From contig DAHUZB010000035.1 of NCBI GenBank assembly GCA_027306785.1, positions 62,001-126,000 of the forward strand: a DNA stretch of 64,000 bases, read 5' to 3'. The DNA comes from Vulcanimicrobiota bacterium. Its GTDB lineage: Bacteria > Vulcanimicrobiota > Vulcanimicrobiia > Vulcanimicrobiales > Vulcanimicrobiaceae. The notes under the pieces were generated by a model, which was not told the origin of the DNA, made no database searches, and saw only the letters and a list, made by a program, of their open reading frames with translations. Shown piece after piece: positions 1 through 9,149 of the stretch (within the stretch, counting starts at the first letter, position 1; the number at the start of each line of letters is the position of its first letter). A program made the translations under genes and the position numbers.

Positions 1-408
1 GCCGCACTCGCGTGCGGGCTCGCGCTGACGAACGCCCCGGCCCGAGCCAACCTAGACACGGTGATCGCCCAGCGCGTCGTCGTGCCCACCGGAACGCCGG
101 CGGAGTGCAGCGCGCGCGCCAAAGACGCGCTCACCACGGTGATGAACAGCGCCTTCGAGGCGGGCAAAGGCTCCGGCCAGTGGATCGGCGTGACGCGCGT
201 CGGCGGATCCGCATCGGCAGCCGCCGTGTTGGAGTGCCATCCGCTCGATAGCGGCTACGTCGCGAGCTTCACCTGCTCCGTGCAGGTGCCGCCGAATCCG
301 GACACCGCCTCGACCCTGTGCGGAAAGTTGACCGCCGCGTTCGGCGCCTCGACCGCGACCGCCGCGCCCGCGGCATCGGCATCGCCCGCGGCGGGAGGTT
401 CGCGATGA
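1..408 (+). CDS. Secreted hypothetical protein, 5' end outside window
   Basis: The frame is open from the first base of the window, so the true start lies upstream. The first visible residues (ALACGLALTNAPARA) read like the end of a signal peptide. The mature part has four cysteines and ends in an Ala/Pro/Ser-rich low-complexity tail. The stop (TGA, 406-408) overlaps the ATG of the next gene by 4 bp. That gene is also a small Cys-containing exported protein whose mature part starts in a similar way (VVVPTGT against AMPTGT), so the two may be distant paralogues in one operon. No family is recognised. Confidence 0.7.
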   Translation, partial: AALACGLALTNAPARANLDTVIAQRVVVPTGTPAECSARAKDALTTVMNSAFEAGKGSGQWIGVTRVGGSASAAAVLECHPLDSGYVASFTCSVQVPPNPDTASTLCGKLTAAFGASTATAAPAASASPAAGGSR

Positions 409-1079
409 AGCGGAATCCACGCGCGCTGCGGCTCTTCGCCGTGATGCTCTTCATCGGGCTGGTCGCGAGCATCGGGATCGCGCCCGCCGCGATCGACCTC
501 TCCACCGGCATTCGCTACGCGATGCCGACCGGCACCATCGACGATTGCGGCACCAAAGCGCAGGCCGCGCTCGGCAAATACCTGCAGAACGTCAGCGAAG
601 CCTCGCCGGGCAGTCATGAGTATATCGGCACCGGACCGCTCGGTGCGACGAGCGCGCAAGCGCTGACCTCGAGCGGCACGATCCACTGCTACCCGCCGGT
701 GGGCGGCGGCAACGGCTACGAAGTCACCTTCACCTGTACCGCGGAGACGCCGAACAACCCGTACACGGCCAAAGAGCTCTGTCTCGATCTGCTTCACAAC
801 ATCATCGGCCAGCCGGAGACGGCGCTTCCGACACCGACGCCCGAACCGACCGGCTGCACCACCGCGAACCTGATCGGCACGTGGCAGTCCGACAAGGACA
901 ATACCGTGCTGAAGATGACGCCGGACGGAAGCCTGACCGACGGCGACGGCGTCTCGGGGAACTGGATTCTCTACAACGGTACCGCGACGATCACGTACTA
1001 CGGCAACCACACGATGAAGCTCTCGCCCGACGGCAAGCATCTCAGCGGCGACGGATACAGCTTCACCCGCAAGTGCTGA
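405..1079 (+). CDS. Secreted hypothetical protein with C-terminal lipocalin-like repeat
   Basis: This 224-residue protein starts at the ATG that overlaps the previous stop as ATGA. A GGGAGG ribosome site lies 7 bases upstream (392-397). Residues 8-29 form a hydrophobic signal peptide. Residues 30-140 hold paired cysteines. After a PTPTPEPTG linker comes a domain starting LIGTWQSDKDNTV, with repeated G-W and DG turns typical of small extracytoplasmic beta-barrel or lipocalin-like stress domains. The family assignment of that domain is inference from its pattern. It is probably co-transcribed with the preceding gene and is followed by a strong hairpin at 1111-1142. Confidence 0.75.
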   Translation: MKRNPRALRLFAVMLFIGLVASIGIAPAAIDLSTGIRYAMPTGTIDDCGTKAQAALGKYLQNVSEASPGSHEYIGTGPLGATSAQALTSSGTIHCYPPVGGGNGYEVTFTCTAETPNNPYTAKELCLDLLHNIIGQPETALPTPTPEPTGCTTANLIGTWQSDKDNTVLKMTPDGSLTDGDGVSGNWILYNGTATITYYGNHTMKLSPDGKHLSGDGYSFTRKC

Positions 1080-1110
1080 TCGCGCTCACGCGCGACGGCG
1101 ACCGACCCGA

Positions 1111-1142
1111 GACGAGCCCGGCGATCCATCGCCGGGCTCGTC
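1111..1142 (+). terminator. Rho-independent-type hairpin
   Basis: Two perfect 14-base arms (GACGAGCCCGGCGA and its complement) are separated by a 4-base loop, 31 bp after the preceding stop. The T-run is poor (TCTGCCGTTC). The same GAGCCCG/CGGGCTC core recurs at 20035-20075 and a related one at 46474-46511, so this looks like a terminator style used by this genome. Confidence 0.65.
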
Positions 1143-1204
1143 TGCCGTTCGCGCCCATGCCCGAGTGCAAGGCCGCGCGACCGAGCCGCCGAATCGCCGC
1201 CGAG

Positions 1205-2749
1205 ATGCACCACCGATGTCCTCTACGATCGGCGGACGCGTACGCACGTATCGCCGTCACAGCGATGCTCGCGTTCGCCCTTTGCGGCGCTCATGCACGC
1301 GCGGGCGAAGCGTACACGCCGACGCCGCTGACGGCTTCCGAGATTTTCGCGAAGGCGAAGGCGGCCACGGGTACGCTCGCGAGCGGCACCTTTCGGCGCG
1401 TTCAGCGCGCGATCGTAGGCGGCGCCGAACATACCTACACCACGATCATGCGCGGCGATGAGTATCGCGAGACGATCGCCGGCGGCGGTTTTACGAGCAG
1501 CGTCGGCTACGTCGACAAGCAGTCGTGGACGCAGAACGAGAACGGCATCGTGACGCTGCGGAACGATTTTCATGCAAAAGTCGATCCGAACGAGCTTGCC
1601 GTCGAGCATCCCGACGATCCTAAATATCACGTGCGGGTGCTCGGCATCACCGCGTCGCTTCCGCACCGGTACGCGGTCGAGCTCAACCCGCCGGGCGGCT
1701 ACGACGAGTACCTCTACTACGATGCGAGCACGTTTCTGCTCGCAAAGATCGTGTCGTATCCGACCGACCGTTATCGTCACGTCGAAACGTACTCCGATTA
1801 TCGCCGCACGTTCGGCAAGATGTTCGCCTACCGTACGCACAGCTATGACGGACGCCCCCAGAACGATGACGTGACGACGACCGTCTCGTTCGAACCCGAC
1901 ACGACGCCGCACGAGCTCGCGATGCCGGCGGGGAGAACGCTCTTCTCCTACACCGGTAAGCCGATCGTGATTCCCGCAACGTTCACGCGCGGCGGCGTGA
2001 TTCTCCATACGAGCGTCAACGGGCGCGGGCTCGACTTCGTGCTTGATAGCGGTGCGTCGGGACTCTTCATCGATCCCGGCATCGCTCATCAGCTCGGCCT
2101 CACGCCGTTCGGTCGATCGAGCGAGACGATCGGCGGCGGCGATATCGACCTGGGCCTCGTGCGTCTGCCCGAGATGAAGATCGGGCCGCTCACGTTGCGG
2201 CACCCGGTTTTCACCACGTCGCCGTTTCAGGAACAAGACGGCAACGCGCGTGCGATCGGACTGATCGGCTTCGATTTTCTCGCGAGCGGCATTTTCGAAT
2301 TCGACTTTAAGGCAGGCACATTGACGCTCTATCCGCGCGATACGTTCGATCCGAAGGCGCTCGGACTGCGCGCGCTTCCGTTACAGCTCGACGACGGTAT
2401 TCCGCGCGCGGATGCATGGATCGAGGGTGTACACGGACACTTTGCGGTCGACACCGGTGCGTTCAACATGCTCGTCTACCGCAACTTCGTAAAAAAGCTG
2501 CCCTCTCACGACGCCGACGGAAGCACGCAGATGGGTACCGTCGGCGGCACGATGAAGGCGCGCCTGATTCAACTGACGGACCTCATCTTCGGGGGCATCC
2601 GCTTCCACCACGCGACGGCGCTCATGCCGGTCGGCTCGACGTTCGACCTCTCGGACTATGACGGACTGCTGGGGCGCGACGTGCTCGCGAACTATAAAGC
2701 CTACTTCGACTACGGCGACGGCCTGCTCTACGTGAAGCCGAATCTCTAG
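1205..2749 (+). CDS. Exported retropepsin-like aspartic protease
   Basis: The protein has about 514 residues from the ATG at 1205. The same frame is open further upstream, with alternative ATGs at 1157 and 1265. A signal-like stretch (VTAMLAFALCGAHARA) follows the start. The N-terminal half resembles outer-membrane lipoprotein-sorting-type domains (inference). The C-terminal half has two aspartic-protease signatures, DSGASGLF and VDTGAFNM, each followed by hydrophobic-Gly patterns, as in bacterial retropepsin-like proteins where two lobes supply one Asp each. It is likely periplasmic. Its stop TAG lies inside a CTAG shared with the stop of the convergent gene at 2746. Confidence 0.8.
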   Translation: MHHRCPLRSADAYARIAVTAMLAFALCGAHARAGEAYTPTPLTASEIFAKAKAATGTLASGTFRRVQRAIVGGAEHTYTTIMRGDEYRETIAGGGFTSSVGYVDKQSWTQNENGIVTLRNDFHAKVDPNELAVEHPDDPKYHVRVLGITASLPHRYAVELNPPGGYDEYLYYDASTFLLAKIVSYPTDRYRHVETYSDYRRTFGKMFAYRTHSYDGRPQNDDVTTTVSFEPDTTPHELAMPAGRTLFSYTGKPIVIPATFTRGGVILHTSVNGRGLDFVLDSGASGLFIDPGIAHQLGLTPFGRSSETIGGGDIDLGLVRLPEMKIGPLTLRHPVFTTSPFQEQDGNARAIGLIGFDFLASGIFEFDFKAGTLTLYPRDTFDPKALGLRALPLQLDDGIPRADAWIEGVHGHFAVDTGAFNMLVYRNFVKKLPSHDADGSTQMGTVGGTMKARLIQLTDLIFGGIRFHHATALMPVGSTFDLSDYDGLLGRDVLANYKAYFDYGDGLLYVKPNL

Positions 2750-3648
2750 GAACCCGTGCTGCTCGGCCGCGCGTCGAGTGCCGTGCCTTCGAGCAGCAAC
2801 GCATACCACGATGCATGGGTGAGCAGATCGTCGTGCGCCACGTCGCCCGAAAACGCGAAGGTGGCATCGCGTACGGCGAGACGTTCGCGCGTGAGATCGC
2901 TTGCGAGCCAGACGTTCGATGTGGGACGCGGCCCCTGAATCATGCCCATCAGCACCACGTTGCCCGCGATCGTATCGCGGGTAAAGATGCTCGCGAGACG
3001 CTTGCCGCGTGCGCGCGCCCAGCCCGCGAAGGCATCGTAGTACCCGTACGATGCGTCGAAGAGCAACACGTCGGTGATCGACTCGTTCATGCCGCCGCGG
3101 GTGAGCACCCCGCCTGCGCCGCCGTAGCCGCCGCTGTGCGCGCTCAGCACGATACGGCCGGGGCGCTCGGTCGGTGCGAGCCCGCCGTGCCGCAGCCACG
3201 CACAGAGATCGCCGACGAAACGCGCGAACCCGTTGGGATCGAGTTCGAGCTTCCCGTCGCCGGAGTCGGGCGCGTTCGTCGGCCCTTCCGGCACGACGAG
3301 GATCGCGTTTCTCCCGCTGCGCGCCAGTTGCTCGCGCAGCCGATAGATCGCGAACGCGGAAGCGACGGTATGATTCCATCCGTAAAAGTGGACGACGAGA
3401 TCGATCGCGCCGTGCTCGGGACGCCAGCCGTCGGGAATGAAGATGCCGACACTTGCATCGGCGTAGTGCGTCGCGGCATCGTAGTGGTGACCTTGGTAGG
3501 TATAGCCCGCGGCACGACTCGGATGCGGATAGGGCGCCGACGCGAACGGCACGACGAAGGTACGCCCACCGGGAATCTGCGCGACGCCGCCGAGCGCTCC
3601 CGTCGCCATCGCCGCGCTCGTCGAGGCGAGAAACTCCGATCGATTCAT
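2746..3648 (-). CDS. Exported alpha/beta-hydrolase-like protein
   Basis: This 300-residue protein starts at the ATG at 3648, preceded by GAGGGA. The N-terminus (MNRSEFLASTSAAMATGALG) looks like a degenerate export signal. An HFYGWN region, probably near the oxyanion hole, is followed by the nucleophile elbow SAHSGGYGG and a late conserved His region. The fold assignment follows from the GxSxG-like elbow (A-H-S-G-G) and overall length. The substrate is unknown. It is divergent from the membrane-protein gene at 3741, leaving 92 bp for both promoters. Confidence 0.7.
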   Translation of the reverse strand: MNRSEFLASTSAAMATGALGGVAQIPGGRTFVVPFASAPYPHPSRAAGYTYQGHHYDAATHYADASVGIFIPDGWRPEHGAIDLVVHFYGWNHTVASAFAIYRLREQLARSGRNAILVVPEGPTNAPDSGDGKLELDPNGFARFVGDLCAWLRHGGLAPTERPGRIVLSAHSGGYGGAGGVLTRGGMNESITDVLLFDASYGYYDAFAGWARARGKRLASIFTRDTIAGNVVLMGMIQGPRPTSNVWLASDLTRERLAVRDATFAFSGDVAHDDLLTHASWYALLLEGTALDARPSSTGS

Positions 3649-3740
3649 ATCGTCCCTCAGTTGCTCCGTCGATCCGGCGGCGCCTCCATCGCGCGGATTT
3701 TGCGCGGGGAGAGCCATCGATCGCTGCGAAATGGGGCGCG

Positions 3741-5273
3741 ATGACGCCTGAACGTACGAACATCGACGACATTTCGAGGCCGACGGGGCTCGTCGTCCTG
3801 GCGTGCGTCGTGCTCATCGCAATGTCCGTCGCCGCGGCGCGTCTCTCGCTCCGGCGTCCCATCAACGGCGACGATGCATACAACCTGCAGATCGCAACGT
3901 CGATCGGCACGAACTTTTGCTACTGCACCCGATACCTTCCCGCGCGCGTGTTTCCGGTCGAAGAGAGCACGAACGGGCCGATGCAGTACGTGGCCGGCCT
4001 CTTCGTCGCGACGACGCACAATCCCGACCGCGTGGCGGCCGACACGATTGCGGTCAGCATGCTGCTGCTCGGTATCGCGTTGCTCGTGCTCGATCCGTGG
4101 CTCGTCTTCCTCGCGGGCCTGCTCTTTCTCGCGTGGTACGGCTTCGTCTACGTGGCGATCAACACCATCGGCGAGGTTTGGGCCATCGCGTTCTGCGTGC
4201 TCGGCATCGCGGCACTCCGTCGATGCGATCTAACCGCACCGCTACGCACGCTCGTCTCACGGCGGATGACGTTTTTCGCGGTCCTCGCCTTTGCGCTGGC
4301 CGCGGAATCGAAGCTGCTCGCGGTGATCGTCTGGGTTCCGCTCACCTGGGCGTTTGCCTACGAGCAGCTGATCGCGCAGCCGTTGAAGAGTCGGCTCATC
4401 CGAGCGAGTATCGTGACCGCCGCCGTGCTCGCGTACGGCGCATGCCTGCTCTTCCTCCTCATCGGATTCTCGGTGACCCACAGCCTGCGCGCCTTCGACC
4501 TGCCCGCGATGTGGCAAGCGTTCAGCGGCTTTCTACTCAATATGCTCGGCCAGGGCGAAGGACAGGCCATGCCGATCACGTTGAACGTCATCGCGACGAC
4601 GATCGCGACCTTCAGCAGCCCCGTCGTCGCCGTGTTGTCCTTTCTCTCCGCCGCAGTGCTGCTCTACGCGAATCGCGGCTATGTGCTCTTCGTCCTCGCC
4701 ACGTTCGGATGGTGGTTACATTACGGCGTCAACGAGCGGCATGTGGTCATCAGCATATTCGTGCTCGTGCTGCTGGGCGGTTACGAAGCCCATCGACTGC
4801 TCGCTCGCGCCGCGCGCGCGGGCGCGTTTACCGGTGCGGGGCGCACCCGCGCGGCGATCGCACTCGGCGTGCTGGTGATGGCGACCGCGGGCGCAGCGCT
4901 ATCGGGCGGCTTGGAAGCTCCGGCGCGAGTCACGGTCGTACCCGGGCGCACCCACATCGTCGGCACCTCGGTCGGGCGCATCTCCTACGGTCGCGGCCTC
5001 ATGAACGCATTACGCAGCCGCCGCTACGTGGTGACGAGCGGATGGTTTCAATTCGCCGATCTCACCCTTCGGGAGAATCTCGAGTTCTACGACCGAACGA
5101 ACCCGCAGAACGCGAACCTGCCGCGCGATCAGGTCGCGCTGTTTTTCGACCGGGGCAACCGCGACTGGCCGCTCACCACCGTGCGCGGCAATTGCGGCCG
5201 CATCTTGTATGCGAAAGGCCCGCTCGTGGTATGCGTTCCGAAGCGCACGGTGCCGCTGGCGTTTCAGCCGTAG
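3741..5273 (+). CDS. Polytopic membrane protein, GT-C glycosyltransferase-like
   Basis: The protein has 510 residues with about 9-11 hydrophobic segments. After TM1 the first external loop carries NGDDAYN, an acidic motif placed where GT-C/PMT-like glycosyltransferases carry their catalytic Asp. The C-terminal 130 residues form a soluble, presumably extracytoplasmic domain. The start is the ATG at 3741; an earlier ATG at 3731 is in another frame. The GT-C assignment is inference from topology and this motif. Confidence 0.65.
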   Translation: MTPERTNIDDISRPTGLVVLACVVLIAMSVAAARLSLRRPINGDDAYNLQIATSIGTNFCYCTRYLPARVFPVEESTNGPMQYVAGLFVATTHNPDRVAADTIAVSMLLLGIALLVLDPWLVFLAGLLFLAWYGFVYVAINTIGEVWAIAFCVLGIAALRRCDLTAPLRTLVSRRMTFFAVLAFALAAESKLLAVIVWVPLTWAFAYEQLIAQPLKSRLIRASIVTAAVLAYGACLLFLLIGFSVTHSLRAFDLPAMWQAFSGFLLNMLGQGEGQAMPITLNVIATTIATFSSPVVAVLSFLSAAVLLYANRGYVLFVLATFGWWLHYGVNERHVVISIFVLVLLGGYEAHRLLARAARAGAFTGAGRTRAAIALGVLVMATAGAALSGGLEAPARVTVVPGRTHIVGTSVGRISYGRGLMNALRSRRYVVTSGWFQFADLTLRENLEFYDRTNPQNANLPRDQVALFFDRGNRDWPLTTVRGNCGRILYAKGPLVVCVPKRTVPLAFQP

Positions 5274-5303
5274 ACACGGGCGTCAAGACAAGCAATACAC
5301 GGA

Positions 5304-5609
5304 TCAGGTTACGTTGATATACGGTACGCTTCCGGGTTCGACTTGCGTGATGATATTGATTGTGGCAGTCGGGGTCTGCGCCGCGGCGCGTTCGTAGACG
5401 GGAATCAGCCCGAGTTCGACGTGCTGCACACCACCGTTACATTGACATGCAACGTTGAACCCTTCCTGAATCAACTCGTCGAAATCCGTCGTCGGTGTTC
5501 CGTCGTATTCGCTCGTCCCGCCTGCCCTGGTGATGGCATCGAACGCATTCTGCAAACCTTGCAGATATCGCGCATCGAAGAGAAGTTGATATTCCGCCAC
5601 GGCACTCAC
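5304..5609 (-). CDS. Hypothetical protein, 101 aa
   Basis: This is a small soluble protein with no recognised family. It contains a CQC pair and ends in a beta-rich tail (TINIITQVEPGSVPYINVT). Its ATG at 5609 overlaps the TGA of the upstream gene (5606) by 4 bp, so the two are almost certainly translated together. It ends close to the convergent membrane-protein gene (stop at 5273). Confidence 0.6.
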   Translation of the reverse strand: MSAVAEYQLLFDARYLQGLQNAFDAITRAGGTSEYDGTPTTDFDELIQEGFNVACQCNGGVQHVELGLIPVYERAAAQTPTATINIITQVEPGSVPYINVT

Positions 5610-6115
5610 CCTTGCCGCGATGAGCCGTTAACCGGCTTGGGATTCACCTGCGCCGCGCCGGGCACATCCATCGCCGAGAATCCTCCGTCGAGCATATGGA
5701 TTCCGGAGCGCAGGTCGTTCAAAATCCCGAACCACGTATTCGGCGGGACCCCGGGAACGGGCCAGGCGGTCACGTCGACCCCGCCCGCCTTAGTCCCGAC
5801 GTAATGCGACGCGAATTCGAGTGTCACGGAACCATCGGGGTTCAACGATGCATACCCGTACCAAGCGGATCCGATGCTGACGAGCCCGGCAACTGCCGGC
5901 CCGATAACCGGAATCGCTGCAAGCACGGCGTCGAGTTTTCCCATCACGTCGGCGATGGTCGCGCCGGCCGTCGCCACCCACTCGGGCGAGCCTACGATGC
6001 AGGTGAACGGCTCGGTGTAGGTTTGTTGGCCGTTTAGATAGGTCATCGTATAGGTCGTCGGCGCACTGATCCAGCCCTGGACCCCCGGTATCGAGAGTGA
6101 TTGAGATCGCTCCAC
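5606..6115 (-). CDS. Hypothetical protein, 169 aa, first gene of a pair
   Basis: The start is chosen as the GTG at 6115 because AAGGAG lies 7 bases upstream. The frame stays open to 6376, but the extra residues are Arg/Ser-rich and do not look like protein. The middle contains a Gly/Ala/Ile-rich hydrophobic stretch (VLAAIPVIGPAVAGLVSIGSA) that could insert in a membrane. The rest is beta-strand-like, with repeated VPGVPPN turns. No homologue is recognised. It forms a two-gene operon with the 101-aa gene downstream. Confidence 0.6.
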   Translation of the reverse strand: MERSQSLSIPGVQGWISAPTTYTMTYLNGQQTYTEPFTCIVGSPEWVATAGATIADVMGKLDAVLAAIPVIGPAVAGLVSIGSAWYGYASLNPDGSVTLEFASHYVGTKAGGVDVTAWPVPGVPPNTWFGILNDLRSGIHMLDGGFSAMDVPGAAQVNPKPVNGSSRQG

Positions 6116-6497
6116 GCGCGTACTCCTTCCGACCGTCGTATGGCAATGATCGTGCGGACATGTCCAGCGCCCGCACGAAGACCCTTCAGATGCGGTGGAA
6201 CGCGCTCCTTGATCCGAAATGCCTGGTAGCGATGGCATTCGCCGCGACCGATCTGCGGACGCGCCGCGATCGGACTCATCGCCGGAGACGAGGGACGAGA
6301 CTCTCCTCGGTGCTGCGTACCGCCCATGGGCAAAGCCGGTAACATCGTTCGACGCCCGCGCCGAACGGAACCGCATGGATCGAGATGGGCAAGCAGAACG
6401 GTGTCGCCACGATTACGGCGAGCGTCACGGGCGCGACCCGGTTTTGCGAACGTCAAAGGGCCGCATCTGACGAGCGGCCCGTATGAGCGCGACGGAC
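6116..6497. other. Intergenic stretch without a supported gene
   Basis: The stretch lies between infA and the hypothetical pair. Open frames exist on both strands, but they are Arg-rich and lack ribosome sites, as expected of random GC-rich sequence. It must contain the promoter of the minus-strand pair near 6130-6200. No repeat or RNA was recognised. Confidence 0.5.
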
Positions 6498-6736
6498 CTA
6501 GTGGCGGCGCGCCTCGCCCGCGCGATACCGGTAGACGATCCGGCCTTTGGTCAGGTCGTACGGCGACAGCTCGACATCGACGCGGTCGCCCGGAAGAATC
6601 TTGATGCGGTGCCGGCGCAGGCGCCCGGCGATGTGGGCAAGGATCGTGTGCCCGTTGTCGAGTTCGACCGAGAACGTGGTGCTCGGAAAGACCTGGCTGA
6701 CACTGCCGTGGACTTCCAGAGGGGCCTCTTTGACAT
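6498..6736 (-). CDS. infA: Translation initiation factor IF-1, start region out of frame
   Basis: Read on the minus strand in the frame ending at the TAG at 6498-6500, the sequence gives an unmistakable IF-1: [18 protein letters not shown], then [19 protein letters not shown], then [10 protein letters not shown], plus a short basic tail. No ATG, GTG or TTG exists in that frame between the conserved part and an upstream in-frame stop at 6846-6848. An ATG sits at 6736-6734 exactly where IF-1 should start, but one base out of frame. Adding one A to the following AAA run would give MSKEAPLEV, which aligns with the usual MAKEDAIEV. Either a base is missing (assembly error or mutation), ribosomes slip on the A-run, or a non-standard upstream start is used. 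Confidence 0.85.
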
Positions 6737-7110
6737 CGACGTTGTGCGCCTTGGCGGTGGTGCGCGGCGTGCGGTTTCGCGTAGCGATAACGACTCTCTT
6801 TACTAAGCGCCGCCCGGGCCGAACGGCCGGCGAGGGCGGATGTATCTACAATCCCATAGGATACGCCTAAAGTTGCATCCCCTCGCCGACAAATATCGCT
6901 GTGGGTCGGGACCCCTAGCGGTTCCCGTTCGCGCCAGCCGGGTGCCCGCGCTTGCCCCCTGCGAGATCGAACGACGAGACTGTGCCCGCCCACGATGGCA
7001 CTCAGGCGCGAAGCGGATACGTCCGACGAACTGCGCTACGTCGTCCGAACGCGCGCAAACGGTGCGGCACTCAACGCTTATAGGTCCGTGGTTGAGGGCA
7101 CCCGAAGCGA
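6737..7110. other. Intergenic region between infA and acyltransferase gene
   Basis: The stretch lies between the divergent infA and acyltransferase genes and must hold promoters for both. On the minus strand, TTTAGG, 17 bases and TAGATA (about 6844-6872) is a weak sigma-70-like candidate for infA. In the infA frame, codons from about 6800 down to 6737 encode a basic stretch ([19 protein letters not shown]) without a canonical start. No structured RNA was recognised. Confidence 0.4.
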
Positions 7111-8178
7111 ATGCTCGTAGTGAAGGAGCGCTTAGGGGTTCTCGACGGCCTTCGCGGCATTGCGATTTTGCAGGTGCTCTTGTTTCATTTGTGGGTGCGG
7201 CGAGGAATCGCCGCGCCGTTTGCGTGGCTGCGGTTCATCCCGAAGACCGGAAGCTTCGGCGTCGAACTCTTCTTTTTTCTCAGCGGCTTCGTGATCGTGT
7301 ACCCGTTCGTTCGCGCACAGGCCGCCGGCGAGCCGATGCCCACATGGCGACACTTTGCATATCGCCGCTTCATCAAGATCGTTCCGTCGTATGCGCTCTC
7401 GATCGCGGTAGCGTACGCCGTCGGGTTTGCGGCGACGGAGCGCTCCACCTCGACCGTGCTCCAGGAACTCGTCACGCATGCACTGTTCATTCACACGTGG
7501 TGGACGTCGACGGCGTCGTCGATCAACGGCGTGCTCTGGACCCTTGCGATCGAAGTGCAGTTCTACGCACTCTTTCCGCTCGTCTGGTGGCTTTTCAAGC
7601 GCTGGCCGTGGCCTACGGGACTCGGGCTGATCGCGGCGGCATTCGGATTGCGCCTGTGGGGCAGGCTGCATTTCGCGCCGGAGTTCTTGAACGTAATTTC
7701 CGGCAACCTACCGAATTTCATCGACTACTTCGCGTACGGGATGCTCTGCGCGTGGTGTGTCGTGCGCTTCGCGCGACACAAGATGCGCCCGCCGCACGCG
7801 TATGCGACGATCGTCGCCGCGATCGGAATCGTTACGCTCCTCGTGGCCCTTTCGCAGCTCGCGGACGCCCGGACTTTTGTTCCCCGGCTTTATGTAAAGG
7901 AATTGCTGGGCCCGGCATACGCGCTCATTGCTTTCGGAGCCATCTTCGCTCCGAGCTGGAGTTCCATACTCTCGAATCCGCTACTGCGCTTCTTCGCGAT
8001 CATCTCGTACAATCTGTATCTGTACAACTGGATGATCATGAACCTCTACGGGCCTCGATCGAACGTTGCGTTCGTAATCGGGGCCGTAAGTCTCTCGATC
8101 GTCGTTGCTACGGCGATCACGTATCTCGTGGAGCGACCGCTCTTGCGCTTACCCGGTCCCCGCGGCGCCCGAGGTTAG
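7111..8178 (+). CDS. Acyltransferase 3 family membrane protein (OafA/YrhL-like)
   Basis: The protein has 355 residues. The N-terminus LGVLDGLRGIAILQVLLFH is the hallmark of the acyltransferase-3 family, including the conserved His in TM1. FFLSGFVI and YRRFIKIVPSY follow, and about ten TM segments are visible. Such enzymes transfer acyl groups to sugars or envelope glycans from the cytoplasmic membrane. No glycan-synthesis genes lie beside it, so the acceptor is unknown. The ATG at 7111 is used; a GTG at 7120 is an alternative. Its stop overlaps the stop of the convergent gene by 4 bp. Confidence 0.9.
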   Translation: MLVVKERLGVLDGLRGIAILQVLLFHLWVRRGIAAPFAWLRFIPKTGSFGVELFFFLSGFVIVYPFVRAQAAGEPMPTWRHFAYRRFIKIVPSYALSIAVAYAVGFAATERSTSTVLQELVTHALFIHTWWTSTASSINGVLWTLAIEVQFYALFPLVWWLFKRWPWPTGLGLIAAAFGLRLWGRLHFAPEFLNVISGNLPNFIDYFAYGMLCAWCVVRFARHKMRPPHAYATIVAAIGIVTLLVALSQLADARTFVPRLYVKELLGPAYALIAFGAIFAPSWSSILSNPLLRFFAIISYNLYLYNWMIMNLYGPRSNVAFVIGAVSLSIVVATAITYLVERPLLRLPGPRGARG

Positions 8179-8597
8179 CCGGTCTTGATACGTTTGGTCC
8201 GCAAGGTGGTGGAGTCGCCCGCCTGCAGACTCTGATTGTACCCGAGCTTCGGACGACGCGCGCGTATGACCGTGATCGTCGCTCCGTCGATCTCTTCGTC
8301 GCCGACGCTCTCGATCGGCAGATGCGCATCGCCGATGCGCACCCGTGCGGCCGTGGCAAAGCGCCTACCGGCGCGCTGCGCGAGCGCTTCGAGCTGTTCG
8401 ACGAGCTCCGCGCGCGCGGACGCGTGGTCGCCGGGAAAGAGGCAGAGCTCCGTACCCTTGGCCGCCGGACGCGTGCGCACCGAGCCCGCCGGCTCGGAGA
8501 GCTTGCCATCGCTCATCGTGACGGTCTCGCCCTCGCCGCGCCTTAACGCGGCAAGGAGTGCGGTCCAAGTGAGGCTTTGCGGCGTGCGTTGATGCAT
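8175..8597 (-). CDS. Hypothetical protein following marR
   Basis: The frame is open from about 8669, with candidate starts TTG 8669, ATG 8621, ATG 8615 and ATG 8597. The last gives about 140 residues beginning MHQRTPQSL and is used here without a convincing ribosome site. The centre contains a helical segment (ARAELVEQLEALAQRAG), and the rest is beta-like and basic at the end. No family is recognised. It directly follows the MarR gene on the same strand and may be its target. Confidence 0.5.
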   Translation of the reverse strand: MHQRTPQSLTWTALLAALRRGEGETVTMSDGKLSEPAGSVRTRPAAKGTELCLFPGDHASARAELVEQLEALAQRAGRRFATAARVRIGDAHLPIESVGDEEIDGATITVIRARRPKLGYNQSLQAGDSTTLRTKRIKTG

Positions 8598-8670
8598 GCC
8601 CGGCTCGTTACGCATCGGCATCCCGATGCCATGCAAGGGCCGCGCCTTCACAGGGCGGGCTCGCGGCAAT

Positions 8671-9105
8671 TCACGTCGCCGTATCGCCGAGATCGATCAG
8701 CACTTTTCGTAGGAGATCGCCCAGCTGCCGTTGCTCCGTTGCCGTGAGTACCGCGAGGAGCCGCTCCTCGTTTGCGGCGTGCTCGGCGGCGGCCGCGTCG
8801 ATCAACGCCTTGCCCTTAGCCGTCAAACGCACGAGCGTGCCACGGCGATCGCTGGGATCCGGCTTGCGGGCGACGAGACCGGCCTCTTCAAGTCGGTCGA
8901 TACGATTGGTCATCGCGCCGGAGGTGAGCATCATTTCGCGGTAGAGCTGCGTCGGTGTGAGCTGATAGGGTGGCCCGCTGCGCCGCAACGAGGCCAGCAC
9001 ATCGAAGGACTCGCCCAGGAGACCGAATTCGGCATGCGTTCGATCGAGTAGTGGGCAAAGGGTGGCGCCCGTTCGCTGGATGCGCCGGGTAGCTCGCGCG
9101 CCCAT
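8671..9105 (-). CDS. MarR-family transcriptional regulator
   Basis: The winged-helix core is complete: FGLLGESFDVLASLRRSG, then a recognition helix region with TSGAMTNRIDRLEEAGLV, then the wing PDPSDRRGTLV and a dimerisation helix. The visible N-terminus is about 20-30 residues shorter than usual in the family. The in-frame codons upstream of 9105 continue without a stop (RLRIDPILAAM) but contain no good start. The region upstream overlaps the broken VOC fragment on the other strand, so the 5' end may have been damaged by the same event. Confidence 0.8.
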   Translation of the reverse strand: MGARATRRIQRTGATLCPLLDRTHAEFGLLGESFDVLASLRRSGPPYQLTPTQLYREMMLTSGAMTNRIDRLEEAGLVARKPDPSDRRGTLVRLTAKGKALIDAAAAEHAANEERLLAVLTATEQRQLGDLLRKVLIDLGDTAT

Positions 9106-9149
9106 TGCTGCGAGGATGGGGTCGATACGTAAGCGTCGAGCCGGATCGC

